Assembly (NCBI RefSeq): GCF_000296445.1
Contig: NZ_JH815198.1
Coordinates: 1,489,114 to 1,553,113, forward strand
DNA: 64,000 bases
Source: Slackia piriformis YIT 12062
GTDB lineage: Bacteria; Actinomycetota; Coriobacteriia; Coriobacteriales; Eggerthellaceae
Direction of reading: 5' to 3'
Program-made: the position numbers and the translations under genes
Part shown: positions 9,085 to 17,750 of the stretch, piece after piece
How the letters are laid out: every line of letters starts with the position of its first letter
Position numbering within the stretch: position 1 is the first letter of the stretch
Notes under the pieces: generated by a model
Database searches by the model: none
What the model saw: the letters and a program-made list of their open reading frames with translations, nothing else
What the model was told of the DNA's origin: nothing

Positions 9085-11490
9085 TCATCGACCCATGTTC
9101 AAGACGCGCGCAAGACCCTTTGCCCAATGCCCGTTCAAAACGTCAACCAATCCTTCCACAACGCCGAACGGAACACCCGCAGACGTGAATGAACGCAACG
9201 GCATATCGGCCGCCATCTCGTCCATCATGGCCTTCATATCGTCGCTCATGTGCTTCGACTGCCCTGCCATCAGGAAATCAACGATACGAAACGCCTGCCG
9301 TCCGAGAAACGTCGTGCCAAGATCGCTCACGGGAGAATCGGGCGTGAAAGGCTTCACCGGCCTTCGCGGCGGAAGCGGAGCGCCGTAAAGCGCCGCGAAG
9401 GCCGCATCGGAAAACCCTCCTGGCACAACTTCGTAATACGACGCAGTCGCCTTGTGCTTGGGCGCGCAAGAACGCGCAGAATCGACGGGAAACGGACTTT
9501 GGCCCTCGCCCGCACCAAGAAAAACATCGCACGTCAGGCGCACATCGCGACTGGAGGCGCAGAATAAAACGTCGTAGCAGCCTTCGTCGATGCGCCAGCG
9601 ATGCTCGTGCGTATCCCACAAGCGAAACGCGCGTTCGTCGACGCACATGGAAACACGCACACTTTCACCGGGCGCAAGCTTCGCTTTCGAGAACGCAACC
9701 AACCGACGCCTCTCCCCGAATGTCGTACGCGCGCAAGGTTCCACGTACAGCTGCACCGTTTCCGCACCTTCGCACGCACCCGTGTTCGCCACCGTGCACG
9801 ATGCCTCGATACCGCCCTCGATGAACGACACAGTCGGATCGCTATAGGAGAACGATGTGTATGACCTGCCGAAACCAAACGGATACGCAGGTTCGACGCC
9901 CGCCGCATCGAAATACCGATAGCCTGTATAGATGCTCTCGCGATACAAGACCTCCCTGTCGGTATCGGGAAAACTTCGCCCGAGCGCCGTGTCTTGCAAA
10001 TGCTCGGGCCAGGTTTCGGCAAGCTTCCCACTTGGATTCACCCGTCCGGTCAGGATATCGACCGTCGCATGGCCACCGCGGCATCCCGATAGATACATCA
10101 GAAGAATTGCCGCGGGTTTCGTGCGCCACGGCATTTCCATGGGCGATCCGCCCTGCAAAACCACAACGGTTTTCGAATTGGCCGCGCAAACACGCTCGAT
10201 AAGAGAAACATGGCCTTTCGGCATCACCATGAGCTTGCGATCGAAGCCCTCGGATTCGAACCGGTCGGGAAGCCCCGCGAATACCACCGCAACGTCGTTT
10301 TGCGCCGCCAGCGCGGCCGCTTCGTCAAGCAGCTCTTCGGAAGAATCGCCCGATGCAGCATCGTAGCCCTGGGCGTACCCCATGTCGATGCCCGCATCAA
10401 GAAACGCGCTCCATGGATCGTCTAGGCGAGCAGGGTCGATCTTCGAAGAGCCCGCCCCCTGATAGCGCGGAAGCAGAGCGAACGCCCCTATGACAGCCAC
10501 CTTCTCCGTGCCCTGAAGCGGCAGGATGCCGTCATTCTCGAGCAGGACGGCGCTTTCACTTGCGGCACGATAGGCTATTTCAGCATGGCGCGCATAATCG
10601 CATTCGAAAGGAAGGGCTCTTCCCCGCCGGGCTTTTTGTTCCAGGCCAACTACACGGCAGGCCGCTTCGTCAAGGGCGTCGAGGGAAAGACTTCCCGATA
10701 AGACGGCCTCTTCAACCGCTTGGGAGTGGTCCGCTCGCGGACCCGGCATGCACACGTCAAGCCCCGCCGCAACCGATGCGACGCTTTCGCTCATAGCGCC
10801 CCAATCCGACACCACGGCCCCATCAAAGCCCCACTCGCCACGCAGTACGTCGCGCAAAAGCCACGGATGCTGTGAGCAGTACACGCCGTTAAGACGGTTG
10901 TAGCCCGTCATGACCGCCCACGGCCTCGCCTCGCGCACCACGCGCTCGAACGGCGCAAGGTAGATTTCGCGCAAAGCCCTCTCATCGATGACGGAATCGC
11001 CAATCATGCGTGCATGCTCTTGGTTGTTTCCCGCCAGATGCTTCACGCACGCCCCCACGCCGCGACTCTGGATGCCGCGTACCATAGCCGAGCCAAGCGC
11101 GCCCGAAAGCAACGGGTCTTCGCTGAAATACTCGAAATTGCGGCCGCATAAGGGGCTGCGCTTCATGTTGACGCCCGGACCCAACACCACATCGACCTTC
11201 TGGTCGCGGGCTTCTTCGCCAATAGCCGCACCGACCTCTTCGATCAACGCTTCGTCGAACGAACAGGCCAAAGCGCTCGCCGTAGGAAAGCACGTCGCAG
11301 GGTTGCTTTTATGAATGCCCAAGTGGTCGGAACCGTTTTCCTGCTTTCGCAAGCCATGGGGGCCGTCGGAAAACACCACGGAGGAAACCCCGCGATCTTC
11401 CAAGGGATTCGTTTTCCAATGAGAAGCGCCCGCTAGAAGCGACGCTTTCTCAGCCGTCGTCAAAGAAGACACAACGCTTGCGACATCCAT
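9085..11490 (-). CDS. Glycoside hydrolase family 3 beta-glycosidase
   Basis: An 801-residue enzyme, probably cytoplasmic since no signal peptide is seen. The GH3 N-terminal barrel includes SDGPHGLRKQ, VKHLAGNNQEHAR (the conserved KH motif) and the nucleophile Asp in GAVVSDWGAMSES. The GH3 C-terminal sandwich (VAVIGAFALLPRYQGAGSS, then VVLQGGSPMEMPW) follows, then a fibronectin-III-like domain (VQLYVEPCART, LVAFSKAKLAPGESVRVSM). The last hundred residues are an extra helical tail found in some GH3 enzymes. The sugar specificity is not determinable; beta-glucosidase is the usual activity. Start at 11490 is preferred over upstream in-frame codons because homology begins there; its ribosome site (GGAACGGGG) is moderate. 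Confidence 0.9.
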   Translation of the reverse strand: MDVASVVSSLTTAEKASLLAGASHWKTNPLEDRGVSSVVFSDGPHGLRKQENGSDHLGIHKSNPATCFPTASALACSFDEALIEEVGAAIGEEARDQKVDVVLGPGVNMKRSPLCGRNFEYFSEDPLLSGALGSAMVRGIQSRGVGACVKHLAGNNQEHARMIGDSVIDERALREIYLAPFERVVREARPWAVMTGYNRLNGVYCSQHPWLLRDVLRGEWGFDGAVVSDWGAMSESVASVAAGLDVCMPGPRADHSQAVEEAVLSGSLSLDALDEAACRVVGLEQKARRGRALPFECDYARHAEIAYRAASESAVLLENDGILPLQGTEKVAVIGAFALLPRYQGAGSSKIDPARLDDPWSAFLDAGIDMGYAQGYDAASGDSSEELLDEAAALAAQNDVAVVFAGLPDRFESEGFDRKLMVMPKGHVSLIERVCAANSKTVVVLQGGSPMEMPWRTKPAAILLMYLSGCRGGHATVDILTGRVNPSGKLAETWPEHLQDTALGRSFPDTDREVLYRESIYTGYRYFDAAGVEPAYPFGFGRSYTSFSYSDPTVSFIEGGIEASCTVANTGACEGAETVQLYVEPCARTTFGERRRLVAFSKAKLAPGESVRVSMCVDERAFRLWDTHEHRWRIDEGCYDVLFCASSRDVRLTCDVFLGAGEGQSPFPVDSARSCAPKHKATASYYEVVPGGFSDAAFAALYGAPLPPRRPVKPFTPDSPVSDLGTTFLGRQAFRIVDFLMAGQSKHMSDDMKAMMDEMAADMPLRSFTSAGVPFGVVEGLVDVLNGHWAKGLARVLNMGR

Positions 11491-11644
11491 GCTGACCCCG
11501 TTCCGCATGCCGCTGCGCACTATGGGCATGCACGTCGATTTTTCCGAAAACGACTCTGGAGGCATTGTATACGCGACCATCTTGAGAAAACCCAAATCGC
11601 GCAGACGTTGCCGAACGGAGAGAAATCACGCACGAAACTTCCAA

Positions 11645-12235
11645 TCAGCGTGCGAGAGCGCTCCATACAGTCTGAACCGCATGGTCCATCTGCTGAACAG
11701 ATCCGCCGTTGTCGATTACGTAATCAGCAATGGACGCCCGCTGCTCATCACTTGGCTGCTGCGCCATACGCGCACGAACATCGGATTCGCTTTGTCCGCC
11801 CCGAGCGCACGCGCGAGCAAGACGCACTTCTTCGGGAGCGCTCACCGCAACAACCGCATCGGCCCATGAAAACGCCTCGCGCGTCATCTCGCCCGATGTA
11901 ACCTCCACAACGACGATATCATGCGCCTCTCCCAGCATGTCCACGCGTCGGAAGCACTCGTCCATAATGGCAGGATGCGTAATCGAATTGAGCAGTTGCG
12001 TATGCTCGGCCGAATCGAAGGCGGCGGCGGCAAGACGAGAACGCACGACATCTCCCCCGTCATCGAAAATCGCATTGCCGAACGCTTGGCGCAACGCCGC
12101 CTTGGTTGCCGGGAACGACAACACCTCATGACCTATATCGTCAAGCTTCACCACGCCCGCCCCAAGACGCTCAAGCGCCTCGCATACGCTAGACTTTCCC
12201 GATCCTATTCCGCCGATTAAAACAATCTTCTTCAT
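11645..12235 (-). CDS. coaE: Dephospho-CoA kinase
   Basis: A 196-residue kinase catalysing the last step of coenzyme A synthesis, phosphorylation of dephospho-CoA. The P-loop GGIGSGKSS is followed by VVKLDDIGHEVL, which takes the place of the usual DAD motif, then NSITHPAI, conserved in CoaE. The start ATG at 12235 has GGGGGCAGG upstream; the longer frame to 12298 lacks support. The gene ends 155 bases before the GH3 gene and begins 73 bases after the DAHP synthase. Confidence 0.93.
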   Translation of the reverse strand: MKKIVLIGGIGSGKSSVCEALERLGAGVVKLDDIGHEVLSFPATKAALRQAFGNAIFDDGGDVVRSRLAAAAFDSAEHTQLLNSITHPAIMDECFRRVDMLGEAHDIVVVEVTSGEMTREAFSWADAVVAVSAPEEVRLARACARGGQSESDVRARMAQQPSDEQRASIADYVIDNGGSVQQMDHAVQTVWSALAR

Positions 12236-12307
12236 ATCCTGCCCCCTTGCCCACGACGCACCCTTCTGACGCGACGAAGCTCCGACCTGCGTCGGCAAGC
12301 GATTGTG

Positions 12308-13339
12308 CTAGCAACGCTCCGCGATTTCGCGAATGAGACGCACCGTGTCATCCCACCCAATGCACGGGTCGGTGATAGATTGGCCGTAGGTCATGTTATC
12401 GCTTATGTTCTGGCGCCCTTCCACCAGATAGCTTTCAATCATCACGCCTTTGATGAGCTTGCGCAGATCGGCGCTGTGTTTGCGTGTATGGGTAATCTCG
12501 CCCACGATGCGAATCTGCTCCTTGAACTGTTTTCCGGAATTCGAATGGTTTGCATCGATGATAACGGCAGGATTGGCCAAGCCCTGCTTTTGGTACATCT
12601 CCCATAAGCGCATGCAGTCTTCGTAATGATAGTTGGGGATGGTGGTTCCGTATTTGTCCACACCGCCGCGAAGGATGGCGTGCGCAAGCGGGTTGCCGTC
12701 GGTAGACACGTCCTGCGTGCGATAGATGAACTGCTGCGGGCTTTGGGCGGCAACAACGGAGTTCAGCATGACGGAAAGATCGCCGCTTGTGGGGTTCTTC
12801 ATACCGACAGGCGTATCCATGCCCGAAGCCGTCAGACGATGCTGCTGGTTTTCGACAGAACGAGCTCCTACGGCTTCATACGAAAGAACATCATCCAGAT
12901 AAGTGCGGTTTTCCGGATACAGCATCTCATCCGCCGCCGTCAATCCGCTTTCTTCCATGGCGCCAATATGCATGCGACGAATAGCCCTGATGCCCTCCAA
13001 CAGGTCAGGAGCGGCTTCGGGGTCGGGCTGGTGAAGCATTCCTTTGTAGCCCACGCCCGTCGTACGGGGCTTGTTCGTGTAAATACGGGGGATGAGAATG
13101 AGTTTGTCGGAAACAAGCGGGGCCAAGGCGCCAAGCCTGCTTACATATTCGCATACGGAATCTTCGTTATCGGCGGAGCAAGGGCCGATGATAACGATGA
13201 ACTTGTCGGACTCGCCCGTGAACACATCACGAATCTCGGCGTCGCGGCGAGCCTTGAGAGCCGCCAAATCGCTTGACAGGGGGTATTCCGCCTTCAGCTC
13301 CGACGGCTCGGGCAAAATCCTGTTGACCTTCATTCCCAT
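12308..13339 (-). CDS. aroF: 3-deoxy-7-phosphoheptulonate synthase (class I DAHP synthase)
   Basis: A 343-residue enzyme condensing phosphoenolpyruvate and erythrose 4-phosphate at the entry to aromatic amino acid synthesis. Diagnostic motifs are IIGPCSADN (metal and PEP site), PRIYTNKPRTTGVGYKG, GMKNPTSGD and DANHSNSGK. It belongs to the AroF/G/H class; which isozyme, and so which aromatic end product inhibits it, cannot be told from the sequence. The start ATG at 13339 follows GGAGAGGA. No T-box or aromatic-codon leader was found in the 158 bases upstream, unlike the Trp transporters at the other end of the window. Confidence 0.95.
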   Translation of the reverse strand: MGMKVNRILPEPSELKAEYPLSSDLAALKARRDAEIRDVFTGESDKFIVIIGPCSADNEDSVCEYVSRLGALAPLVSDKLILIPRIYTNKPRTTGVGYKGMLHQPDPEAAPDLLEGIRAIRRMHIGAMEESGLTAADEMLYPENRTYLDDVLSYEAVGARSVENQQHRLTASGMDTPVGMKNPTSGDLSVMLNSVVAAQSPQQFIYRTQDVSTDGNPLAHAILRGGVDKYGTTIPNYHYEDCMRLWEMYQKQGLANPAVIIDANHSNSGKQFKEQIRIVGEITHTRKHSADLRKLIKGVMIESYLVEGRQNISDNMTYGQSITDPCIGWDDTVRLIREIAERC

Positions 13340-13497
13340 TTGTTCGTCCTCTCCTCAAAGCGCCTAGCCGCATTGATGTCCTCACATCAGTTTGCCAAGA
13401 TGCCGCTTCGCCGGGCCGCCTCGACCGCGTCAAGCATCCCGCTTCGACTCCGCCAACCGGGCACCTAAAGCGCCGTTTCGCCCTCACGGGCCAAACC

Positions 13498-14619
13498 TCA
13501 ATCGCGCATAGTCTGCTCTATAACGCCGCCGCCAATCACAACCCCTTCGTCATAGAACACGGCATACTGCCCTGGCGCAGTGGTGGCTTGGGGGCTATCA
13601 AGCACGACACGCACGGAGTCAGGTGTGCCAAGAGCAAGGCGACACGGAACAGCCGCTTGGCGGTACCTCAGCTTGACCGAACACGAGAAAGATCCCTGTT
13701 CATCACAGCGCCGCGCGTTTTCTTCCGGCGCAACCGACTGCCACACCATATGGGAAACACACGCGGAACCAATCATCGCCTCCGAAGCAAACGCCACAAC
13801 CAATTCGTTAGCATGGGGCCGCTTTTCAACGACGTAATACGGCTCGGGGGCTCCGCCGATATTGAGACCCTTGCGCTGGCCGATGGTGTAACGATGCAGC
13901 CCCTCGTGACGGCCGAGAACCCTACCGTCCAATGAAACAATGCGACCAGGTTCTTCAGCCAATCCCCTATCTGCAAGAAAGTCCAGGTGAGAACCATGAA
14001 TGAAGCATATGTCCTGGCTGTCCGACTTCGACGCTACGGGAAGTCCCCATTCTCTCGCCAACGCCCGAACAGCCGTCTTGCCCTCCTCGAAAGCGCCCAA
14101 GGGAAGCAAGAGACGTTTGAGCTGGTCTTGAGCAAGCAGGGCAAGCATGTACGACTGGTCTTTCGGTTCGTACGCCGCATGAGCAATGGCAAAACGGCCC
14201 CGACGGCGCACGACGTTGGCATAATGACCTGTTGCCACAAAATCGCATCCGAGGCTGTCGGCCGCCTCTATAAGCGCGGGAATCTTGCACGTTCTATTGC
14301 AGACAACGCATGGGCTCGGCGTGCGACCTGCAGCGTATTCGCTCACGAACGCGTCTATTACCTGACATGAAAAAACCGCTGTGCAATCTTTCACCTCGTG
14401 CTGGATTCCCAGCATTTCGGCAACGCAGCGAGCGTCTTCGATTGCCTTGCGAGAGGCATCGTCGTCAACGAACACGCACGTAACGCCGATTACCTCCAGC
14501 CCCGCATCCATAAGCAAGCGCGCCGCAACAGACGAATCGACGCCGCCGCTCATCCCCAGGACGACACGCGCACCTGGGTGTAATTCTGTATGTTCTTCAA
14601 ACGAAATCATGGGCGCCAT
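13498..14619 (-). CDS. mnmA: tRNA-specific 2-thiouridylase MnmA
   Basis: A 373-residue enzyme that thiolates the wobble uridine of tRNAs for Lys, Glu and Gln. The PP-loop SGGVDSSVA, the catalytic Cys in PSPCVVCNR, the second Cys in SDSQDICFI and the C-terminal YTIGQRKGLNIGG region are present. Two starts are possible, ATG at 14619 or ATG at 14610; neither has a recognisable ribosome site, and the upstream DNA is the repeat block. The mRNA may have a very short leader (inference). Confidence 0.95.
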   Translation of the reverse strand: MAPMISFEEHTELHPGARVVLGMSGGVDSSVAARLLMDAGLEVIGVTCVFVDDDASRKAIEDARCVAEMLGIQHEVKDCTAVFSCQVIDAFVSEYAAGRTPSPCVVCNRTCKIPALIEAADSLGCDFVATGHYANVVRRRGRFAIAHAAYEPKDQSYMLALLAQDQLKRLLLPLGAFEEGKTAVRALAREWGLPVASKSDSQDICFIHGSHLDFLADRGLAEEPGRIVSLDGRVLGRHEGLHRYTIGQRKGLNIGGAPEPYYVVEKRPHANELVVAFASEAMIGSACVSHMVWQSVAPEENARRCDEQGSFSCSVKLRYRQAAVPCRLALGTPDSVRVVLDSPQATTAPGQYAVFYDEGVVIGGGVIEQTMRD

Positions 14620-14734
14620 TTTAGACGAATAATCGTCGCTTTAGCGTGCGATAGCGATTTTTATTCGAAACCATCAATCGGCCGCGATTCTTTTGCATGC
14701 AGGCAAGCCTCCGCGCTCGCGCCGCCCGGCCACG

Positions 14735-14925
14735 AGCCCCTGGGCGCAGCATCTCGCCTGCTTCGTCGCTCCACGCGACCTCCCCCGGACGCGGCACCTC
14801 GTCCGCTTCAGTCCCTCCATGCAATCTTTCACTCGATTCAGTCCCTCCGACGCGACATTTCGTCCGCTTCGTCTCTCCGACGCGACCTTCGCCCCCCCGG
14901 ATGAGGCATTTCATCTGCCTTCGAC
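14735..14925. repeat. Degenerate tandem repeat, about 30-bp unit
   Basis: The clearest units are 14814-14843 and 14844-14873, each exactly 30 bases, of the form CCTCCGACGCGACATTTCGT followed by CCGCTTCGTC. The units before and after carry an extra G/C-rich segment of about 15-20 bases after the GCGAC(C) core. At least four units are recognisable. Identity between units is about 65-80 percent by eye. Confidence 0.7.
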
Positions 14926-15079
14926 CCTTCATCTATACTATCTCGTTCGTTTGCGCACGCGTTTTGGCAGTTTTTACGAAATAGCATGGATGAGCCATGG
15001 ATTCCGACAGCGGCTGTTTCAAAACTCCAGGTCAGAAAGGCAATGAATTTCCCCGGGCCCGAAAATGCGGCGCGAGGGC

Positions 15080-15132
15080 ATGCTATTTCGTCGATACTGC
15101 CACGGACGGTGCACGAAACGACGAAATAGCAT
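15080..15132. repeat. 14-bp perfect inverted repeat with 25-base loop
   Basis: ATGCTATTTCGTCG at 15080-15093 is the exact reverse complement of CGACGAAATAGCAT at 15119-15132. A third copy of the core, ACGAAATAGCATG, lies at 14976-14988 in direct orientation. Neither arm is followed by a T tract, so it is not a normal terminator. Confidence 0.75.
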
Positions 15133-15190
15133 AGCGACCCCCCTTCGTCGCACAAAGCGATGGCTTCGAGGATGCAGCATGCGGTCGACG

Positions 15191-15356
15191 ACGCAAGGCG
15201 ACAAACTTACGGACGCAGCGCGCGACACAAGACGCCATCCTCGGAGACACAGCGTGCTCTTCGCAACGCAAGGCTGCTTCCCCGGAGGCGCGGTGCGCCC
15301 TTCGCCACGCAAGGCGACCCCTTCGGGGGGGCGCAGCGTGCTCTTCGCAACGCAGC
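15191..15356. repeat. Degenerate tandem repeat, about 41-43-bp unit
   Basis: Units begin ACGCAAGGC at 15191, 15266 and 15307, with a more diverged unit at 15232 and a partial one at 15350. The last full unit (15307-15349) includes GCGCAGCGTGCTCTTCGCA, which is repeated at 15247-15265. Unit length is 41-43 bases apart from the shortened second unit. Confidence 0.7.
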
Positions 15357-15360
15357 CCCA

Positions 15361-15391
15361 CATAAAAAGCGACCCCCGAAGGGGTCGCTTT
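15361..15391 (-). terminator. Rho-independent terminator of rpsA
   Basis: An 11-bp stem (AAAGCGACCCC with GGGGTCGCTTT) closed by a four-base loop is followed on the minus strand by a T run. It lies 63 bases after the rpsA stop codon. Confidence 0.88.
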
Positions 15392-15453
15392 CAAGTGCGA
15401 TATTTCGCATAAAGAACCGATGCGCCGAAACGCATCAGTCAGGCAATGCTTTG

Positions 15454-16644
15454 CTATTCAGCGTCAGCAGCCTTCTCAGCCTTCTTCTTGGGCTGACGGG
15501 GCTCGGGAGCCTGGATGGTCTCGTCAACTTCGATCTCGAAGCCGAGCTCATCGGCAGCAGCCTTCATGGACAGGCTGATGCGACGACGGTCGGGGTTGAT
15601 CTCCATGACCTTGACCTTGACTTCCTGGCCGACCTTGACGACCTGAGCCGGGGTGTCGATGTGCTTGGCAGCCATCTCGGAGATGTGAACCAGACCCTCG
15701 ACGTTGTTGCCGAGCTCGATGAACGCACCGAAGGGAACGATCTTGGTGACCTTGCCGTCAACGATGGAGCCCACGGGATAGGACTCGACGAGCTTCAGCC
15801 AGGGATCCTCGGTGGTCTGCTTCAAGCCGAGAGAGATGCGCTCGCGCTGCAGGTCGACGTCGAGAACCTCAACCTCAACCTCGTCGCCGACTTTAACGAC
15901 CTCGGAGGGATGGTTGACATGGTTCCAAGAAAGCTCGGAGATGTGAACCAGACCGTCGATGCCGCCCAGGTCAACGAATGCACCGAAGTCGACGATGGAG
16001 GAAACGGTGCCCTTGAGGCGCATGCCCTTGGCGAGCTTGGAAAGAATCTCTGCACGCTCGTTCTTGCGGCCCTCTTCGAGGAGAACGCGACGAGAAAGAA
16101 CAACGTTGTTGCGGTTGCGGTCCATCTCGATGACGCGTGCTTCGATTTCGGTGCCGAGGTACATATCCAGATCCTTGACGCGACGAAGGTCGACCAAGGA
16201 TGCAGGCAGGAAGCCGCGCAGACCGATGTCGAGGATGAGGCCGCCCTTGACGACTTCGATGACCTCGCCGGTGACAACTTCGCCAGCCTTGAACTTCTCT
16301 TCGACCTGAATCCAGGCGCGCTCGTACTCAGCACGCTTCTTGGACAGGATCAGACGACCGTCTTTGTCTTCCTTCTGCAGCACCAGAGCTTCGATTTCGT
16401 CGCCGAGAGCAACGATATCGGAAGGATCGGCATCCTTGCGGATGGAGAGTTCGCGGGAAGGAATGACGCCTTCGCTCTTGAACCCGATGTCGAGCAGAAC
16501 TTCGTCATGCTCGAGCTTCACGACAGTGCCCTTGACCAGGTCGCCTTCGTCGAAGTTGGTCAGGGTGCCATCGATCATCTCGTTCATCTGGTCGTCGGAG
16601 ATGTCCTCGAAGTCGATGACGGACGTGTTCTTGATTTCGGTCAA
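15454..16644 (-). CDS. rpsA: 30S ribosomal protein S1
   Basis: A 396-residue RNA-binding protein with four S1 (OB-fold) domains, beginning near residues 35, 120, 205 and 290, typical of high-GC Gram-positive S1. Repeated motifs include VKGTVVKLEHDEVLLDIGFK, FGAFVDLGGIDGLVHISELS and FGAFIELGNNVEGLVHISEM. A Lys/Glu/Ala-rich tail follows. It helps the ribosome bind and unfold mRNA. The start is a TTG at 16644 (Thr-Glu-Ile-Lys next), with GAAAGGGG six bases upstream; no ATG or GTG lies nearby in frame, so a rare start codon is used in a highly expressed gene. Confidence 0.96.
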   Translation of the reverse strand: MTEIKNTSVIDFEDISDDQMNEMIDGTLTNFDEGDLVKGTVVKLEHDEVLLDIGFKSEGVIPSRELSIRKDADPSDIVALGDEIEALVLQKEDKDGRLILSKKRAEYERAWIQVEEKFKAGEVVTGEVIEVVKGGLILDIGLRGFLPASLVDLRRVKDLDMYLGTEIEARVIEMDRNRNNVVLSRRVLLEEGRKNERAEILSKLAKGMRLKGTVSSIVDFGAFVDLGGIDGLVHISELSWNHVNHPSEVVKVGDEVEVEVLDVDLQRERISLGLKQTTEDPWLKLVESYPVGSIVDGKVTKIVPFGAFIELGNNVEGLVHISEMAAKHIDTPAQVVKVGQEVKVKVMEINPDRRRISLSMKAAADELGFEIEVDETIQAPEPRQPKKKAEKAADAE

Positions 16645-16986
16645 AACGGACCCCTTTCAAGCACGGGGACCCTTCGTCATGGTGGTTAAATCAACATGTC
16701 TCGGGGGCCTACAGTTATCTACCCGCTCGCCTATTCGAGACGGGGCTCGCCAACCGTCGCTGACAAGCTGTTGCATTGTATCACAGAGCACGTATCGACC
16801 TGCTGAAAAATATGCCCTCATAAGCCATTTCACGGTTTTTGCAAGAAATCTAAAAGGGGTCTTGGTTTCTAAAAGTTACCTTGTTTAAAAGAGCATGTAG
16901 AAAAAGCGGATTCACGCCCCTGCCGCTAAGGCGTGATATTCTGCCGACCAACGCCTCGTTCGCAATGCCAAACCGAAGGGAACGCC
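16645..16986. other. Divergent promoter region of rpsA and mscS
   Basis: On the minus strand a TACAAT -10 element is visible (reverse complement at 16775-16780) about 130 bases before rpsA; its -35 match is poor. The segment 16800-16905 is A/T-richer than its surroundings and probably holds the mscS promoter, but no clear pair is seen. Confidence 0.4.
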
Positions 16987-17748
16987 ATGGATGAGCTTTT
17001 CGCACACGTTGTCGAATTCATCTCCCAGGAATGGGTGAGGGACATCTTCTGGGCTGTTGCCCTGGCCGCCGTCACGGCCGCCGTATCGCACATCGTCGCC
17101 AAAGGACTGCGCGCTTTTCTCAACCGAGACGATAACCCCCTGCCCTCAAGCAGCATTTTCGTGAACATCGTACGCGCCGTCATCTGGATCATAGGCGGCA
17201 GCACCATCCTCGACTCTTGCTTCGGCATCAACCCCAACGCACTCGTGACCGCCCTTGGCGTAGGCGGCATCGCCATTTCCCTCGGCTTCCAAGACACGCT
17301 GTCGAACCTCATCGGCGGCGTGCAGATGACCATCATGCGCATCGTGAAGCCGGGAGACAACATCGAGGTGGGAACGGAAACCGGCGTTGTGCAGGATGTA
17401 AGTTGGCGCCATACCACCATCACCAACGCGCGAGGCGAAACCGTCATCATTCCCAATTCGATTATATCCAAGACGTCCCTGGTCCAGCTCCCCCCGGTAA
17501 ACCAGATCAGCATTCCTTTCGCCGTCACGAGCGAACGACCCATGGACGACGTCAAGGCCGACCTGCTCGTAGCCGCCAAAGACGCCGCCGCGAAAATATC
17601 CCCCATCACCCAAGATCCCAAGATCTTTTTCTCCGAGGTAACCGAATACGGGTTCAAAGGCAAGATAATCATGCGCATCGAGGACGGAAGCCTGGCAGGC
17701 TCGGCCGTAGACGCGGTTGTCAGGGCCATCGCCCCTATCACTCGCTAG
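16987..17748 (+). CDS. mscS: Small-conductance mechanosensitive channel, MscS family
   Basis: A 253-residue membrane channel that opens under membrane tension to release solutes during hypo-osmotic shock. Three membrane helices are predicted; the pore-lining third helix is ALGVGGIAISLGFQDTLSNL with the Gly/Ala packing pattern, followed by GGVQMTIMRIVKPGDNIEVG, the hallmark start of the beta domain. The ATG at 16987 has AAGGGAA upstream and is preferred over the longer frame. It converges with the nuclease gene, whose stop is only three bases away. Confidence 0.93.
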   Translation: MDELFAHVVEFISQEWVRDIFWAVALAAVTAAVSHIVAKGLRAFLNRDDNPLPSSSIFVNIVRAVIWIIGGSTILDSCFGINPNALVTALGVGGIAISLGFQDTLSNLIGGVQMTIMRIVKPGDNIEVGTETGVVQDVSWRHTTITNARGETVIIPNSIISKTSLVQLPPVNQISIPFAVTSERPMDDVKADLLVAAKDAAAKISPITQDPKIFFSEVTEYGFKGKIIMRIEDGSLAGSAVDAVVRAIAPITR

Positions 17749-17750
17749 CT

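Larger units (their letters stand above)
14620..15453. other. 834-base gene-free block of repeats between mnmA and rpsA
   Basis: No reading frame here has coding character or a ribosome site. The block holds two unrelated degenerate tandem arrays (14735-14925 and 15191-15356), three copies of a 12-base motif ACGAAATAGCAT (14976, inverted at 15082, direct at 15121) and the rpsA terminator. The apparent proteins in several frames are Arg/Gly/Ser-rich translations of the repeats. Confidence 0.7.

Noticed and set aside
13387-13437. 16-codon ORF upstream of DAHP synthase as a possible attenuator leader
   Set aside because: It has no run of aromatic codons, only a moderate ribosome site, and no terminator hairpin with a T tract follows.
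14735-15356. Tandem repeats as a possible CRISPR array
   Set aside because: The units are degenerate and directly adjacent without unique spacers, and no cas gene is nearby.
15160-16689. Plus-strand frame of 509 codons opposite rpsA
   Set aside because: It crosses the repeat block and the terminator and mirrors the S1 domains on the other strand.
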